From Pedobacter rhizosphaerae (GTDB taxonomy: Bacteria; Bacteroidota; Bacteroidia; Sphingobacteriales; Sphingobacteriaceae), in assembly GCF_900111155.1 (NCBI RefSeq), contig NZ_FOGG01000014.1, forward strand, positions 83,580 through 147,579: a DNA stretch of 64,000 bases, in the 5' to 3' direction. The translations under genes and the position numbers were made by a program. Positions 26,273-35,056 of this stretch are shown piece after piece (positions within the stretch are counted from its first letter, which is position 1; each line of letters begins with the position of its first letter). The notes beneath the pieces were generated by a model. It ran no database searches. It had not been told where the DNA came from and saw only the letters and a list, made by a program, of their open reading frames with translations.

Positions 26273-27685
26273 TTAAACTTTCATCGCCTTGCTGGGGCAG
26301 GCAAAATCGGTTCTTTTTAAGTTAGTACCTTTTATAGCGCCGTAACCTCCTGCCACATCGATAACATTTTCTACTCCGCGAGATTTTAAAATAGAAGCGG
26401 CAATCATTGAGCGATATCCGCCTGCACAATGGATATAATAGGTAGATTTCGGATCTATTTCAGACATCCAGTCATCAATATAATCTAAAGGGCGGCTAAG
26501 GGTAAATTCTAAATGCTCCGATTCATACTCACCAGGTTTACGTACATCAAGCGCAATCACTTCAGCTTCACTCGCTGCCGTTTCAAAGGCTGTGGCAGAA
26601 ATCGATTCGATGGTATCAATTTCCTTTCCTGCAGCAATCCAGCTTTCAAATCCTCCATCTAAATAACCAATGGTATTATCATAACCTACACGGGTTAAAC
26701 GGGTGATGGTTTCTTCTGCTTTTCCTTCTTCTGTAATCAACAAAATAGGTTGTTGCAAATCAGTAATCAAAGCACCTACCCAAGGCGCAAACTGACCATT
26801 TAAACCAATGTTGATAGAATTGGGAATAAATCCCTTAGCAAACACCTGCGGATCGCGGGTATCTAACAAAATTGCCCCGGTTTGATTGGCAGTATCTTCG
26901 AAAGCCTGAGGTATTAAGGCATTTAAACCTTTCTCAAAAACTTCTTCAATACTTTCTACACCACCTTTATTAATTGCTGCATTTTTAGAAAAATATTGAG
27001 GCGGAGGCATAATACCGTCCGTTACCTCTTTTATAAACTGTTCTTTTGTTGAAGCTTTTAAAGCATAATTCACTTCTTTCTGGTGACCCAAAGTATCAAA
27101 AGTTTCCTTACTCATGCTTTTACCGCAAGCAGAACCCGCTCCGTGTGCGGGATAAACAATCACGTCATCTGCCAGAGGCTTAATTTTATGGTTTAAAGAA
27201 TCATAAAGCATTCCTGCTAAATCCTCCATAGTGAGCTCTCCCTTTTGGGCTAAATCCGGGCGACCAACATCACCGATAAAAAGTGTATCCCCACTAAAAA
27301 TACAGTGGTCTTTACCATTTTCATCGGTCAATAAATAAGTGGTAGATTCTAAGGTATGCCCGGGTGTATGTAAGGCAGTAATGGTTACCTTACCGATTTT
27401 AAACTGTTCGCCATCCCGGGCGATATGTGATTTGAACGCTGTTTTTGCTGTTGGCCCGTAAATAATCTCGGCACCAGATTTCTCAGCCAAATCTACATGA
27501 CCGGAAACAAAATCGGCATGAAAATGGGTTTCGAAAATATATTTAATCTTGGCTCCGGCCTTTTCTGCCTTTTTCAGATAGGTTCCAACTTCTCTAAGCG
27601 GATCAATAATTGCAGCTTCGCCATTACTTTCTATATAATAAGCGGCTTCTGCCAGGCAACCAGTATAAATTTGTTCTATTTTCAT
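26273..27685 (-). CDS. CstB-like persulfide dioxygenase-rhodanese fusion
   Basis: A 470-residue three-domain protein. Residues 1-240 are a metallo-beta-lactamase-fold persulfide dioxygenase (ETHFHADFVSGH near 52, HTPGHTLEST near 105, SGDTLFIGDVGRPDLA near 130). Residues about 255-350 are a rhodanese-like domain in which the catalytic cysteine loop reads TEEGKAEE, so it has no Cys. Residues about 365-465 are a second rhodanese domain with an active Cys in HCAGGYRS. This order, with a dead middle domain, matches staphylococcal CstB, which turns low-molecular-weight thiol persulfides into thiosulfate. The gene leads an operon with ypdA, so bacillithiol persulfide is the likely substrate. Confidence 0.88.
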   Translation of the reverse strand: MKIEQIYTGCLAEAAYYIESNGEAAIIDPLREVGTYLKKAEKAGAKIKYIFETHFHADFVSGHVDLAEKSGAEIIYGPTAKTAFKSHIARDGEQFKIGKVTITALHTPGHTLESTTYLLTDENGKDHCIFSGDTLFIGDVGRPDLAQKGELTMEDLAGMLYDSLNHKIKPLADDVIVYPAHGAGSACGKSMSKETFDTLGHQKEVNYALKASTKEQFIKEVTDGIMPPPQYFSKNAAINKGGVESIEEVFEKGLNALIPQAFEDTANQTGAILLDTRDPQVFAKGFIPNSINIGLNGQFAPWVGALITDLQQPILLITEEGKAEETITRLTRVGYDNTIGYLDGGFESWIAAGKEIDTIESISATAFETAASEAEVIALDVRKPGEYESEHLEFTLSRPLDYIDDWMSEIDPKSTYYIHCAGGYRSMIAASILKSRGVENVIDVAGGYGAIKGTNLKRTDFACPSKAMKV

Positions 27686-27853
27686 TCCTTCTAAGCATTA
27701 TAGCTCCGAATTTATTTCCGAGCCAGATCGATGCTGAAATAAATTCAACATGCCATATAAGCTATTAGCAAAAATAGGGCTAAATAGCGACAACCCGAAT
27801 GACGCAGGTCATAATTGCAGAAGTTTTACTTAAAATGAATATTAAAAATGGAA

Positions 27854-28876
27854 TCAGGTATTTTCTGGCGTTAATTCACCACGAATAGATTTTTCCATCA
27901 ACCTGCAGCTTTCTTCAACAGGCAATCCCAACCCCATTACAAACATTAATTTAGTAACTGTGGCTTCAAAAGTTAAATCATGTCCGCTTAAAACACCCAT
28001 TTTTTGCAATTCGCGACTTGTTTCATATCTACCCAATTGTACCGAACCTTTTTTACATTGTGAAATGTCTACAATAATTTTCCCATTATCGATAGCCTTT
28101 TTCAAACAGCCTAAAAACCAATCGGCAGTAGTGGTATTTCCAGAACCGAAAGTTTCCATAATAATGGCATCTACTTTCGAATCGGTGATCGCCTGAACAG
28201 CTTGTGGAGTAATACCAGGGTATAGTTTCAAGACACCGATATTGGAATTAAAATTGGTTCTTAAATTCAGCTTTCCGTCTGGAACTTTTAAAATGTAGTT
28301 TTTATAGAATTGAAGATGAACGCCAGCTTCTGCCAAAATTGGATAATTTGGCGAACGGAAAGCTTCAAATTTTTCGATGTTGTATTTAATAGAGCGGTTC
28401 CCGCGAAACAGTTGGGCATCAAAATAGATACACACTTCCGGTACAAGTGCCTTACCATCTTCCTTGGTGGCCGCAATCTCTAGTGCAGTGATTAAATTCT
28501 CCTTTGCATCCGTACGAATCTGACCGATAGGCAATTGCGAACCCGTTAAAACTACAGGCTTAGCCAAATTCTCCAACATAAAGCTCAACGCTGAAGCCGT
28601 AAAAGCCATGGTGTCAGAACCGTGAAGAATTACGAAACCATCATATAAGTCGTACTTTCTGTAAATTAGTTCTGCTAAGGTTTTCCAGATTACCGGATCC
28701 ATATTAGACGAATCGATAACAGGATGGAATGAATGAACATCCAAGTGATAGTTTAAACGTCCTAATTCAGGAACGTTATCTTTTATCTGCTCGAAATCAA
28801 AAGGGACGAGAATCCCATTGGCATCATTTACCATACCGATGGTACCACCAGTATAGATTATCAGGATATTATTCAT
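27854..28876 (-). CDS. ansA: Type I (cytoplasmic) L-asparaginase
   Basis: The 340-residue length fits type I asparaginases. The first threonine motif is YTGGTIGM (about 8-15) and the second is ILHGSDTMAFTASALSF (about 84-100), which carries the Thr-Asp-like pair in the form GSDTMA. No signal peptide is present, in line with the cytoplasmic type. It hydrolyses asparagine to aspartate and ammonia. Single gene; the downstream stretch holds no clear terminator. Confidence 0.92.
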   Translation of the reverse strand: MNNILIIYTGGTIGMVNDANGILVPFDFEQIKDNVPELGRLNYHLDVHSFHPVIDSSNMDPVIWKTLAELIYRKYDLYDGFVILHGSDTMAFTASALSFMLENLAKPVVLTGSQLPIGQIRTDAKENLITALEIAATKEDGKALVPEVCIYFDAQLFRGNRSIKYNIEKFEAFRSPNYPILAEAGVHLQFYKNYILKVPDGKLNLRTNFNSNIGVLKLYPGITPQAVQAITDSKVDAIIMETFGSGNTTTADWFLGCLKKAIDNGKIIVDISQCKKGSVQLGRYETSRELQKMGVLSGHDLTFEATVTKLMFVMGLGLPVEESCRLMEKSIRGELTPENT

Positions 28877-29004
28877 TTGGCTAAGTTAGTTGCTCAGCGC
28901 AAAAGAACGCAAAAGATTTCTATTTGGCTAATTTAAGGGCAAAGAAACACACACCCTAAATGAACTATTTTCAGCTCCATGAAGATAACTCGCCACTAAA
29001 ACGT

Positions 29005-29772
29005 TTAAACTCCAAAAATCTTAACTGAATTTGCTGTAGTCACTTCTGCAATCTCCGATACAGGCTTCTGGTAAATGTCTGCCAGTTTTTGAGCAATGTA
29101 AATCAGGTAACTGCTTTCGTTTGGTTTACCCCTGAAAGGAACAGGAGCTAAATAAGGAGAATCTGTTTCCAAAACCAGATTTGACAGCGGAATTTCAGAA
29201 AGTACCGCATCCAAACCCGCCTTCTTGTAGGTTACCACCCCGCCTATACCCAGATAAAAATTCAAATCAATGGCTTGTTTTGCCTGAGCTACGTTACCTG
29301 TAAAACAGTGAAAAATTCCTCTTAACTTTTCATCTTTCTCACTTTCCAACACCTCAAAAACCTCGTCAAATGCCTCTCTGCAATGAATCACAATCGGTAA
29401 CCCAAGTGCTTTTGCCCAGGCAATTTGCTTATGAAAAGCATCTTGCTGAATGCCCAATGTAGTTTTATCCCAATACAAATCGATCCCGATTTCACCAATG
29501 GCGTATATTTTTCGGGGCGCAATACTTTGATAAATTTCGTCTAAAACGCTTAAATAATCTTCTTTTACATCGCAGGGATGTAATCCTGCCATTGCAAAGC
29601 AATTGTCGGGATATTTCTCAATTAGGCCGTCAATCATCGCTATTGAAGCAACATCTACGTTTGGGAGGAACAATCTGTTTACACCGTTTTCAAAACAGCG
29701 TTCCATTAATTGAGTTTGTTTTTCTAAGTCTTGCTCGTAATATAAATGGGTATGGGTATCGGTAAAAATCAT
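29005..29772 (-). CDS. TatD family hydrolase
   Basis: A metal-dependent hydrolase of 255 residues. The HxH metal motif is TDTHTHLYYEQD (about 4-15). The glutamate is in YAIGEIGIDLYW (about 89-100), the histidines are in PIVIHCREAFDE (about 125) and GIFHCFTGN (about 150), and the aspartate is in LETDSPYLAP (about 203). TatD enzymes act as deoxyribonucleases or on related phosphodiesters. The frame is open 28 codons further, but the ATG at 29772 (MIFTDTHTHL) is the family start; the upstream part reads through the repeat at 29817-29941. Confidence 0.92.
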   Translation of the reverse strand: MIFTDTHTHLYYEQDLEKQTQLMERCFENGVNRLFLPNVDVASIAMIDGLIEKYPDNCFAMAGLHPCDVKEDYLSVLDEIYQSIAPRKIYAIGEIGIDLYWDKTTLGIQQDAFHKQIAWAKALGLPIVIHCREAFDEVFEVLESEKDEKLRGIFHCFTGNVAQAKQAIDLNFYLGIGGVVTYKKAGLDAVLSEIPLSNLVLETDSPYLAPVPFRGKPNESSYLIYIAQKLADIYQKPVSEIAEVTTANSVKIFGV

Positions 29773-29816
29773 GATAAAATATTCTTCGTAAATTTTTCTG
29801 GTTGCTGAGGACACCA

Positions 29817-29941
29817 ATGCTATTAACTTAACGAGAAAACTAAAATGGATTGTCATCCAGAGCCTGTCGAAGGGTAATCCATTTTAGTTTTCGACTTGTC
29901 AAGAAGGTCTTCGACTACTTGTCCCGATTTCACACCGGGAA
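29817..29941. repeat. 125-base dispersed repeat, copy A, with a 17-bp hairpin
   Basis: The complement of 63494-63618 matches this stretch over 125 bases without gaps, with about ten differences. Inside, GAAAACTAAAATGGATT (29835-29851) and AATCCATTTTAGTTTTC (29876-29892) form a perfect 17-bp stem around a 24-base loop. It fills most of the uvrA-tatD spacer. Confidence 0.9.
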
Positions 29942-29965
29942 GCTCAAGGATGACATGGTATCCAA

Positions 29966-32809
29966 TTAGCCTTCCATTTCCTTTTTCAAAAACTTTCCTG
30001 TTAAGCTAATTGGATTTTGAATCAGGCCCTCAGGCGTTCCTTCAAAAAGAATTCTGCCTCCTCCTGCTCCACCTTCTTCTCCCAGATCAATTACCCAATC
30101 GGCTACCTTTACCACATCTAAATTGTGTTCAATAACCAATATGGTATTTCCACGGTCGACCAGTTGATTTAATACACCTAGCAAAACATTAATATCTTCA
30201 AAATGCAAACCAGTAGTAGGTTCATCTAAAATGTAAAAAGTTTTACCTGTATCTTTCTTAGAAAGTTCTGTAGCCAGCTTCACCCGCTGGGCTTCTCCTC
30301 CTGATAGGGTAACAGAAGATTGACCTAAAGTGATGTAACCTAAGCCCACATCCTTAAGTGTTTTGATTTTGCGATAAATAATTGGAATGTGCTCAAAGAA
30401 AGTACAAGCATCCTCAATACTCATATCTAAAACATCACTAATCGACTTTCCTCTATATCGTACCTCTAAGGTCTCTCTATTATACCTTCTGCCACCGCAT
30501 TCTTCGCAAGGCACCTGTACATCAGGCAGAAAGTTCATTTCAATTACTTTCATTCCTGCTCCCTGGCAGGTTTCACATCTTCCACCTTTTACGTTAAACG
30601 AAAAACGGCCAGGTTTGTACCCTCTTATTTTAGCCTCTGGAAGCTGAACAAACAAGTTTCTGATGTCAGAAAATACACCTGTATACGTAGAAGGATTAGA
30701 TCTTGGTGTTCTACCAATCGGTGTCTGGTCAATCTCAATTACTTTATCTATCTCCTTTAAACCCGTAATCTTCTCGTATGGAAGCGGTGTTTTCTTCGCC
30801 CTGAAAAAATGGTGATTTAAAATAGGATATAGCGTCTCTGCAATCAAACTCGATTTTCCACTTCCGGAAACTCCGGTAACGGCAATAAATTTACCTAGAG
30901 GAAAATCTACTGAAACATCTTTTAAGTTATGACCACTGGCTTTAATGATGGATAATTTATGTCCATTACCTTTTCGCCTTTCTTTAGGAATTTCAATACT
31001 TTTTTTACCGTTGAGATAGGCTGCCGTTAAGGTTTTGGATTTCAAAATATCCTTAGCTGTTCCTTCAGCAACAATCTGTCCGCCATGAATACCGGCACCC
31101 GGGCCAACATCAATTACCCAATCGGCTTCCAGAATCATATCCTTATCGTGCTCTACCACTAAAACCGTGTTCCCTAAATCACGTAAATTTTTCAGTGCAT
31201 TAATAAGGCGCTCATTATCTCTCTGATGAAGCCCAATACTTGGCTCATCCAGAATATACATTACATTCATTAACTGAGAACCAATCTGCGTAGCTAAACG
31301 AATGCGCTGAGCTTCTCCACCAGACAAAGTTCTCGCTGTACGATCTAGGGTTAAATAGGTAAGTCCAACATCAGTTAAAAATCCGATCCTGGCTTTAATT
31401 TCCTTTAAAATCTCTTTGGCAATGATATTCTGACGATCAGAAAGACGGCTATCTACATGTTCAAACCAGGTCCTCAATTGGTTGATGTCCATGGAAGACA
31501 AATCGAAAATGTTCATTCCATCTACCTTGAAATGTAAGCTTTCTTTTTTCAAACGTGCTCCGTTACATTCCGGACAGGTTTTCAGTTTACGGAAAGTCTC
31601 CATATCATCTACCGCAGCCTCGCCACGCTTCTCGTTCTGTTCTTCCAGCATCTTGATGATACCATCAAAAGTAATGTTGTAGTTCTGAACGTTCCACTTG
31701 TTGTATTCTACGGCTACACTGATCAAATCATGAGAACCATTTAAAATGATATTGATAACCTCATCGCTGAGCTTCTCTATAGGCGTAGACAGAGAGAAAT
31801 TATATTTTTTGGCCAATGCCTTTAACACCTGGAACATCCAGATATCGCGGTATTCGCCTAGTGGTGCTAAACCACCATTTAAAATACTGAGTTTTGGATT
31901 GGGAATAACCGATTCTTTGTCCACTACGAAAATATAGCCCAATCCGTCGCAACGCTCACAAGCCCCATAAGGCGAGTTGAATGAGAAGCTGTTTGGCTGA
32001 GGTTCATCATAAGAGATACCTGTGGTTGGACACATCAGGAACTTACTGAAATGGGCAACATGATTATCCTTATCACTGATCTTGATTACCCCTTTACCCA
32101 TTTTCATGGCGATTTGTAAAGAATCTAAAAGGCGCTTATTGTCTTTTTCATCAACAATTAACCGGTCAATTACTACTTCAATATCATGGATTTTATAACG
32201 ATCGACCTGCATTTTGGCCGTAATATCTTTGATTTCACCATCCACACGAACCTTAACATAACCTTGTTTACGGATTTGTTCAAAAAGTTCGCGGTAATGT
32301 CCCTTTCTTCCTTTAACCACCGGAGCTAAAATATTGACAGCTACGCCCGAGAATTTCTTAAAGATGTTCTGGAGAATCTGGTCTTCACTCATACGCTCCA
32401 TCTTCTCACCGGTATTATAAGAATAGGCATCGGCAACACGTGCATACAGCAAACGCATGAAATCGTAAATCTCGGTAATGGTTCCAACCGTTGAACGAGG
32501 ATTTTTGCTGGTAGTTTTCTGCTCAATAGCAATAACCGGGCTCAGGCCCGATACCTTGTCCACATCAGGTCTTTCCATGCCGCCCATAAACTGACGGCTG
32601 TAAGCACTAAATGTTTCCATGTAGCGACGTTGTCCTTCGGCATATATGGTATCAAAAGCCAAAGATGATTTCCCGCTGCCGCTTAGGCCGGTAATTACGA
32701 CCATTTTGTTGCGCGGGAAACTTACATCGATATTTTTTAAATTATGTACTCTGGCACCGTATACCTCTACCTCTTTTTGCTCACCCAGATCGATTGATTT
32801 ACTGCTCAT
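29966..32809 (-). CDS. uvrA: Excinuclease ABC subunit A
   Basis: The 947-residue length fits UvrA. It has two ABC ATPase modules. The first Walker A is GLSGSGKSSLAFDTIYAEG (about 42-60) and the second is GVSGSGKSSLIAETL (about 645-659). Both ABC signatures (LSGGEAQRIRLATQIG and LSGGEAQRVKLATELS) and both zinc-binding clusters (CERCDG, and CETCQGAG with CEECGG) are present. UvrA dimers scan DNA for bulky lesions and load UvrB. TatD lies downstream on the same strand but is separated by a repeat, so co-transcription is uncertain. Confidence 0.98.
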   Translation of the reverse strand: MSSKSIDLGEQKEVEVYGARVHNLKNIDVSFPRNKMVVITGLSGSGKSSLAFDTIYAEGQRRYMETFSAYSRQFMGGMERPDVDKVSGLSPVIAIEQKTTSKNPRSTVGTITEIYDFMRLLYARVADAYSYNTGEKMERMSEDQILQNIFKKFSGVAVNILAPVVKGRKGHYRELFEQIRKQGYVKVRVDGEIKDITAKMQVDRYKIHDIEVVIDRLIVDEKDNKRLLDSLQIAMKMGKGVIKISDKDNHVAHFSKFLMCPTTGISYDEPQPNSFSFNSPYGACERCDGLGYIFVVDKESVIPNPKLSILNGGLAPLGEYRDIWMFQVLKALAKKYNFSLSTPIEKLSDEVINIILNGSHDLISVAVEYNKWNVQNYNITFDGIIKMLEEQNEKRGEAAVDDMETFRKLKTCPECNGARLKKESLHFKVDGMNIFDLSSMDINQLRTWFEHVDSRLSDRQNIIAKEILKEIKARIGFLTDVGLTYLTLDRTARTLSGGEAQRIRLATQIGSQLMNVMYILDEPSIGLHQRDNERLINALKNLRDLGNTVLVVEHDKDMILEADWVIDVGPGAGIHGGQIVAEGTAKDILKSKTLTAAYLNGKKSIEIPKERRKGNGHKLSIIKASGHNLKDVSVDFPLGKFIAVTGVSGSGKSSLIAETLYPILNHHFFRAKKTPLPYEKITGLKEIDKVIEIDQTPIGRTPRSNPSTYTGVFSDIRNLFVQLPEAKIRGYKPGRFSFNVKGGRCETCQGAGMKVIEMNFLPDVQVPCEECGGRRYNRETLEVRYRGKSISDVLDMSIEDACTFFEHIPIIYRKIKTLKDVGLGYITLGQSSVTLSGGEAQRVKLATELSKKDTGKTFYILDEPTTGLHFEDINVLLGVLNQLVDRGNTILVIEHNLDVVKVADWVIDLGEEGGAGGGRILFEGTPEGLIQNPISLTGKFLKKEMEG

Positions 32810-33253
32810 ATTGTCTTTAAAAGTTGCTCGGAATCAGACGGAAGAATGGCTAAATTCCAATCCGCAAAATTGCTAAAAATTTTATCAAAAAGAAAGCTTA
32901 AATCAATCTGTATTCAGGACTGATTGTCATATTTACAGTTCTTGAAATTTAAGCGCTTTTCAGAGATTAACATCACTGCCAGACAAGTGTTTTTTAATTT
33001 TCATAAAAAGCTTCATATCATACTTAATGTCATCCTTCTCCCGCAGATTAAACAGGTTTTTAATGTAAATGATTTCAGCATAGATTTCACTCTGCGTATA
33101 TCTGCCTAAATCAGCGGAAAACCAAAATTAATGTTGACAAATTGTGATAAATTATATTAAATTTATATTCCCCAAAAGAATAACCAAACCGCTTGTTTTC
33201 CAAACCCAAATCGAAAAACACACTATTTAATAACAAACAAAAGATATAATACT
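32810..33253. other. 444-base spacer between uvrA and the VOC gene
   Basis: No gene. The left half is AT-rich. About 33043-33120 holds a stretch (starting CCGCAGATTAAACAGG and ending GCCTAAATCAGCGG) of the kind that occurs as scattered repeats in related genomes. The right end has the VOC promoter. Confidence 0.5.
33133..33165 (+). promoter_or_regulatory. Bacteroidota-type promoter before the VOC gene
   Basis: GTTG at 33133-33136 and TAAATTTA at 33158-33165 are 21 bases apart, near the TTG/TAnnTTTG consensus. The untranslated leader would be about 80 bases. Confidence 0.4.
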
Positions 33254-33694
33254 ATGGCATCAGTTAATCCTTACCTTACTTTTAAGGGAAATTGCGAAGA
33301 GGCATTCACCTTTTACAAATCTGTTTTCGGGGGAGAATTCCCTTACATCGGCAAATTCAAAGATATGCCACCTGCAGAAGGCAGCGAGCCACTATCAGCA
33401 GAAGATGGCGAGAAAATTATGCACGTTTCCTTACCTATCAGCAAAGAAACTACTTTAATGGGTAGTGATACCGTTGGCAGCTATTGCGCTTCAGTTACCT
33501 TTGGCAACAACTTTTCGATCTCCATTAATGCAGACAGTACTGAAGAAGCCGATAAATTATTCGATGGCCTATCTGCCGGCGGACAAGTGACTATGCCGAT
33601 GAACAAAACTTTTTGGGGTGCTTATTTCGGCATGTTCGTAGATAAATTCGGGATTAGCTGGATGGTGAATTATGATGAGGCTCCAAAAGGCTGA
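33254..33694 (+). CDS. VOC family protein (PhnB-like)
   Basis: A 146-residue glyoxalase-fold protein of the PhnB/YjdN type. It opens with NPYLTFKGNCEEAFTFYKSV (about 5-24), ends with TFWGAYFGMFVDKFGISWMV (about 119-138) and lacks the full metal-ligand set of true glyoxalase I. Activity is unknown; related proteins are often misannotated as 3-demethylubiquinone methyltransferases. Single gene with its own promoter and a strong terminator. Confidence 0.9.
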   Translation: MASVNPYLTFKGNCEEAFTFYKSVFGGEFPYIGKFKDMPPAEGSEPLSAEDGEKIMHVSLPISKETTLMGSDTVGSYCASVTFGNNFSISINADSTEEADKLFDGLSAGGQVTMPMNKTFWGAYFGMFVDKFGISWMVNYDEAPKG

Positions 33695-33723
33695 TCCTCT
33701 CTTCTATAAAGAATTTCATTTGG

Positions 33724-33754
33724 GGCTGCGCATAATCATATGTGCAGCCTTTTT
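33724..33754 (+). terminator. Intrinsic terminator of the VOC gene
   Basis: GGCTGCGCATA (33724-33734) and TATGTGCAGCC (33739-33749) form an 11-bp stem with one G-T wobble and a four-base loop, followed by five T. Confidence 0.88.
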
Positions 33755-33765
33755 AGCAGCCCATA

Positions 33766-34812
33766 CTACCATTTGATAGTAGTTCCATTTTCTGTAGGGT
33801 GGCCGGTGCAAACCAGAACGCGGCCTTTTGAAAGTTCTTCATCGGTAAGTACCTCATTGTAATCCATCCTCACCCCTCCTTTGGTACAAGTTGCCGCACA
33901 AGTACTACACATCCCGGCATGGCAGCTGTAAGGCAATTTAATTTTATGCTCCAAGGCCACATCCAATATTCTTTTTGGCCAGGGAATCTCGAGTTGATGT
34001 ACTTCACCTTTAAAATCCAAAACAACGGAATAGGTATTTTTATCGACCACCTTTTCTGCAGAGCTATCATCCTCATCCAATTCATCTTCAGGCAAAACAA
34101 AGGTTTCTCTTTTAATCTGCTTTATATCGAAACCCATACCCAATAAGGTAATCCGGCATAAATCCATATAAATGATCGGGCCGCAAGTATAGAAAAGCGC
34201 TTTTTCAGGTTCATGTTGCAGGAATTCTTTTAACAGCCTTTCAATATAAAACTTGTTTAACCGGGCGGTCATTAAATTCTTACTGTTGCTAAAAACCCAT
34301 ACAATTTTTAATCTATCGGGGTATTTTTGTTGCCATTCATTCAGCTCATCATAAAATAATGCATCTTCTCTCGATCGGTTACTGTACACTAATATAATCC
34401 TCGAATTTTGCTCTCTTACCAAAGCGGTTTTAAGAATCGAAAACAGTGGGGTAATTCCTACACCAGCTGCAAAAAGGAATACATCCCGGTAAACTTTTTC
34501 ATCGGGCAGGTAACTAAAGAGCCCCTGCGGTTCTTGTCCGAGCAATATATCGTTTAATGCCGTTTTATGGTGTAACAATCTAGAAATCTCTCCATTTTCT
34601 ACCCGTTTTACGGTGATAGATAGCGGCTCCTTCACATCAGGAGAACTACTGAAAGAGTAAGACCTTCTAACTTCCTTGTGCTTTCCTTGAAAAATGAGTG
34701 ATATAAACTGTCCAGCCAAATAACGAGGGTATTCCCCATCTACCGGTTCAAATTGAAAAGTAATGTTTTCTCCAGGCTGGTTGATGATCTTAGTGATCCG
34801 AAGTTTGAACAT
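33766..34812 (-). CDS. Ferredoxin-NADP reductase-like flavoprotein with 2Fe-2S domain (PaaE type)
   Basis: A 348-residue protein in three parts: an FAD-binding barrel (about 1-100, RRSYSFSSSP is the flavin motif), an NAD(P)-binding part (about 105-230, FAAGVGITPLFSIL) and a C-terminal plant-type ferredoxin domain with CHAGMCSTC and a final VCTGHP cysteine. It passes electrons from NADPH to an oxygenase or other partner. The layout is that of PaaE, but no phenylacetate genes are here, so the partner is unknown. The open frame runs 19 codons further; the ATG at 34812 (MFKLRITKI) is preferred. Confidence 0.88.
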   Translation of the reverse strand: MFKLRITKIINQPGENITFQFEPVDGEYPRYLAGQFISLIFQGKHKEVRRSYSFSSSPDVKEPLSITVKRVENGEISRLLHHKTALNDILLGQEPQGLFSYLPDEKVYRDVFLFAAGVGITPLFSILKTALVREQNSRIILVYSNRSREDALFYDELNEWQQKYPDRLKIVWVFSNSKNLMTARLNKFYIERLLKEFLQHEPEKALFYTCGPIIYMDLCRITLLGMGFDIKQIKRETFVLPEDELDEDDSSAEKVVDKNTYSVVLDFKGEVHQLEIPWPKRILDVALEHKIKLPYSCHAGMCSTCAATCTKGGVRMDYNEVLTDEELSKGRVLVCTGHPTENGTTIKW

Positions 34813-34880
34813 AATGCAAAGAAAAGGATTTGGTTTGAAAGCGGAAAGGCTAAAGCTGAACTCCGTCAAAGGTACTTAGG

Positions 34881-34926
34881 ATAGTCGTTAGTACTTAATC
34901 GTTAGTACCTAGTCGTTAGTATATAG
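34881..34926. repeat. Short-word repeat (TCGTTAGTA)
   Basis: TAGTCGTTAGTACTTA, ATCGTTAGTACCTA and GTCGTTAGTATATA follow one another directly upstream of the reductase gene. The period is 14-16 bases. Confidence 0.75.
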
Positions 34927-34993
34927 ACAGGGCGGTTAACCTTTCAATCGTCCAATCTTGATACTTGATACTCAAATCTCGATACTAACAAAC

Positions 34994-35023
34994 AAAAAGC
35001 GTCCTGATTTAAAACCAGGACGC
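34994..35023 (-). terminator. Intrinsic terminator of the transglycosylase gene
   Basis: On the minus strand GCGTCCTG (35023-35016) and CAGGACGC (35006-34999) form an 8-bp GC-rich stem, followed by five T (34998-34994). Confidence 0.85.
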
Positions 35024-35056
35024 CCTTACCAAATGCTTTGTCTTTTATGTTAATTA

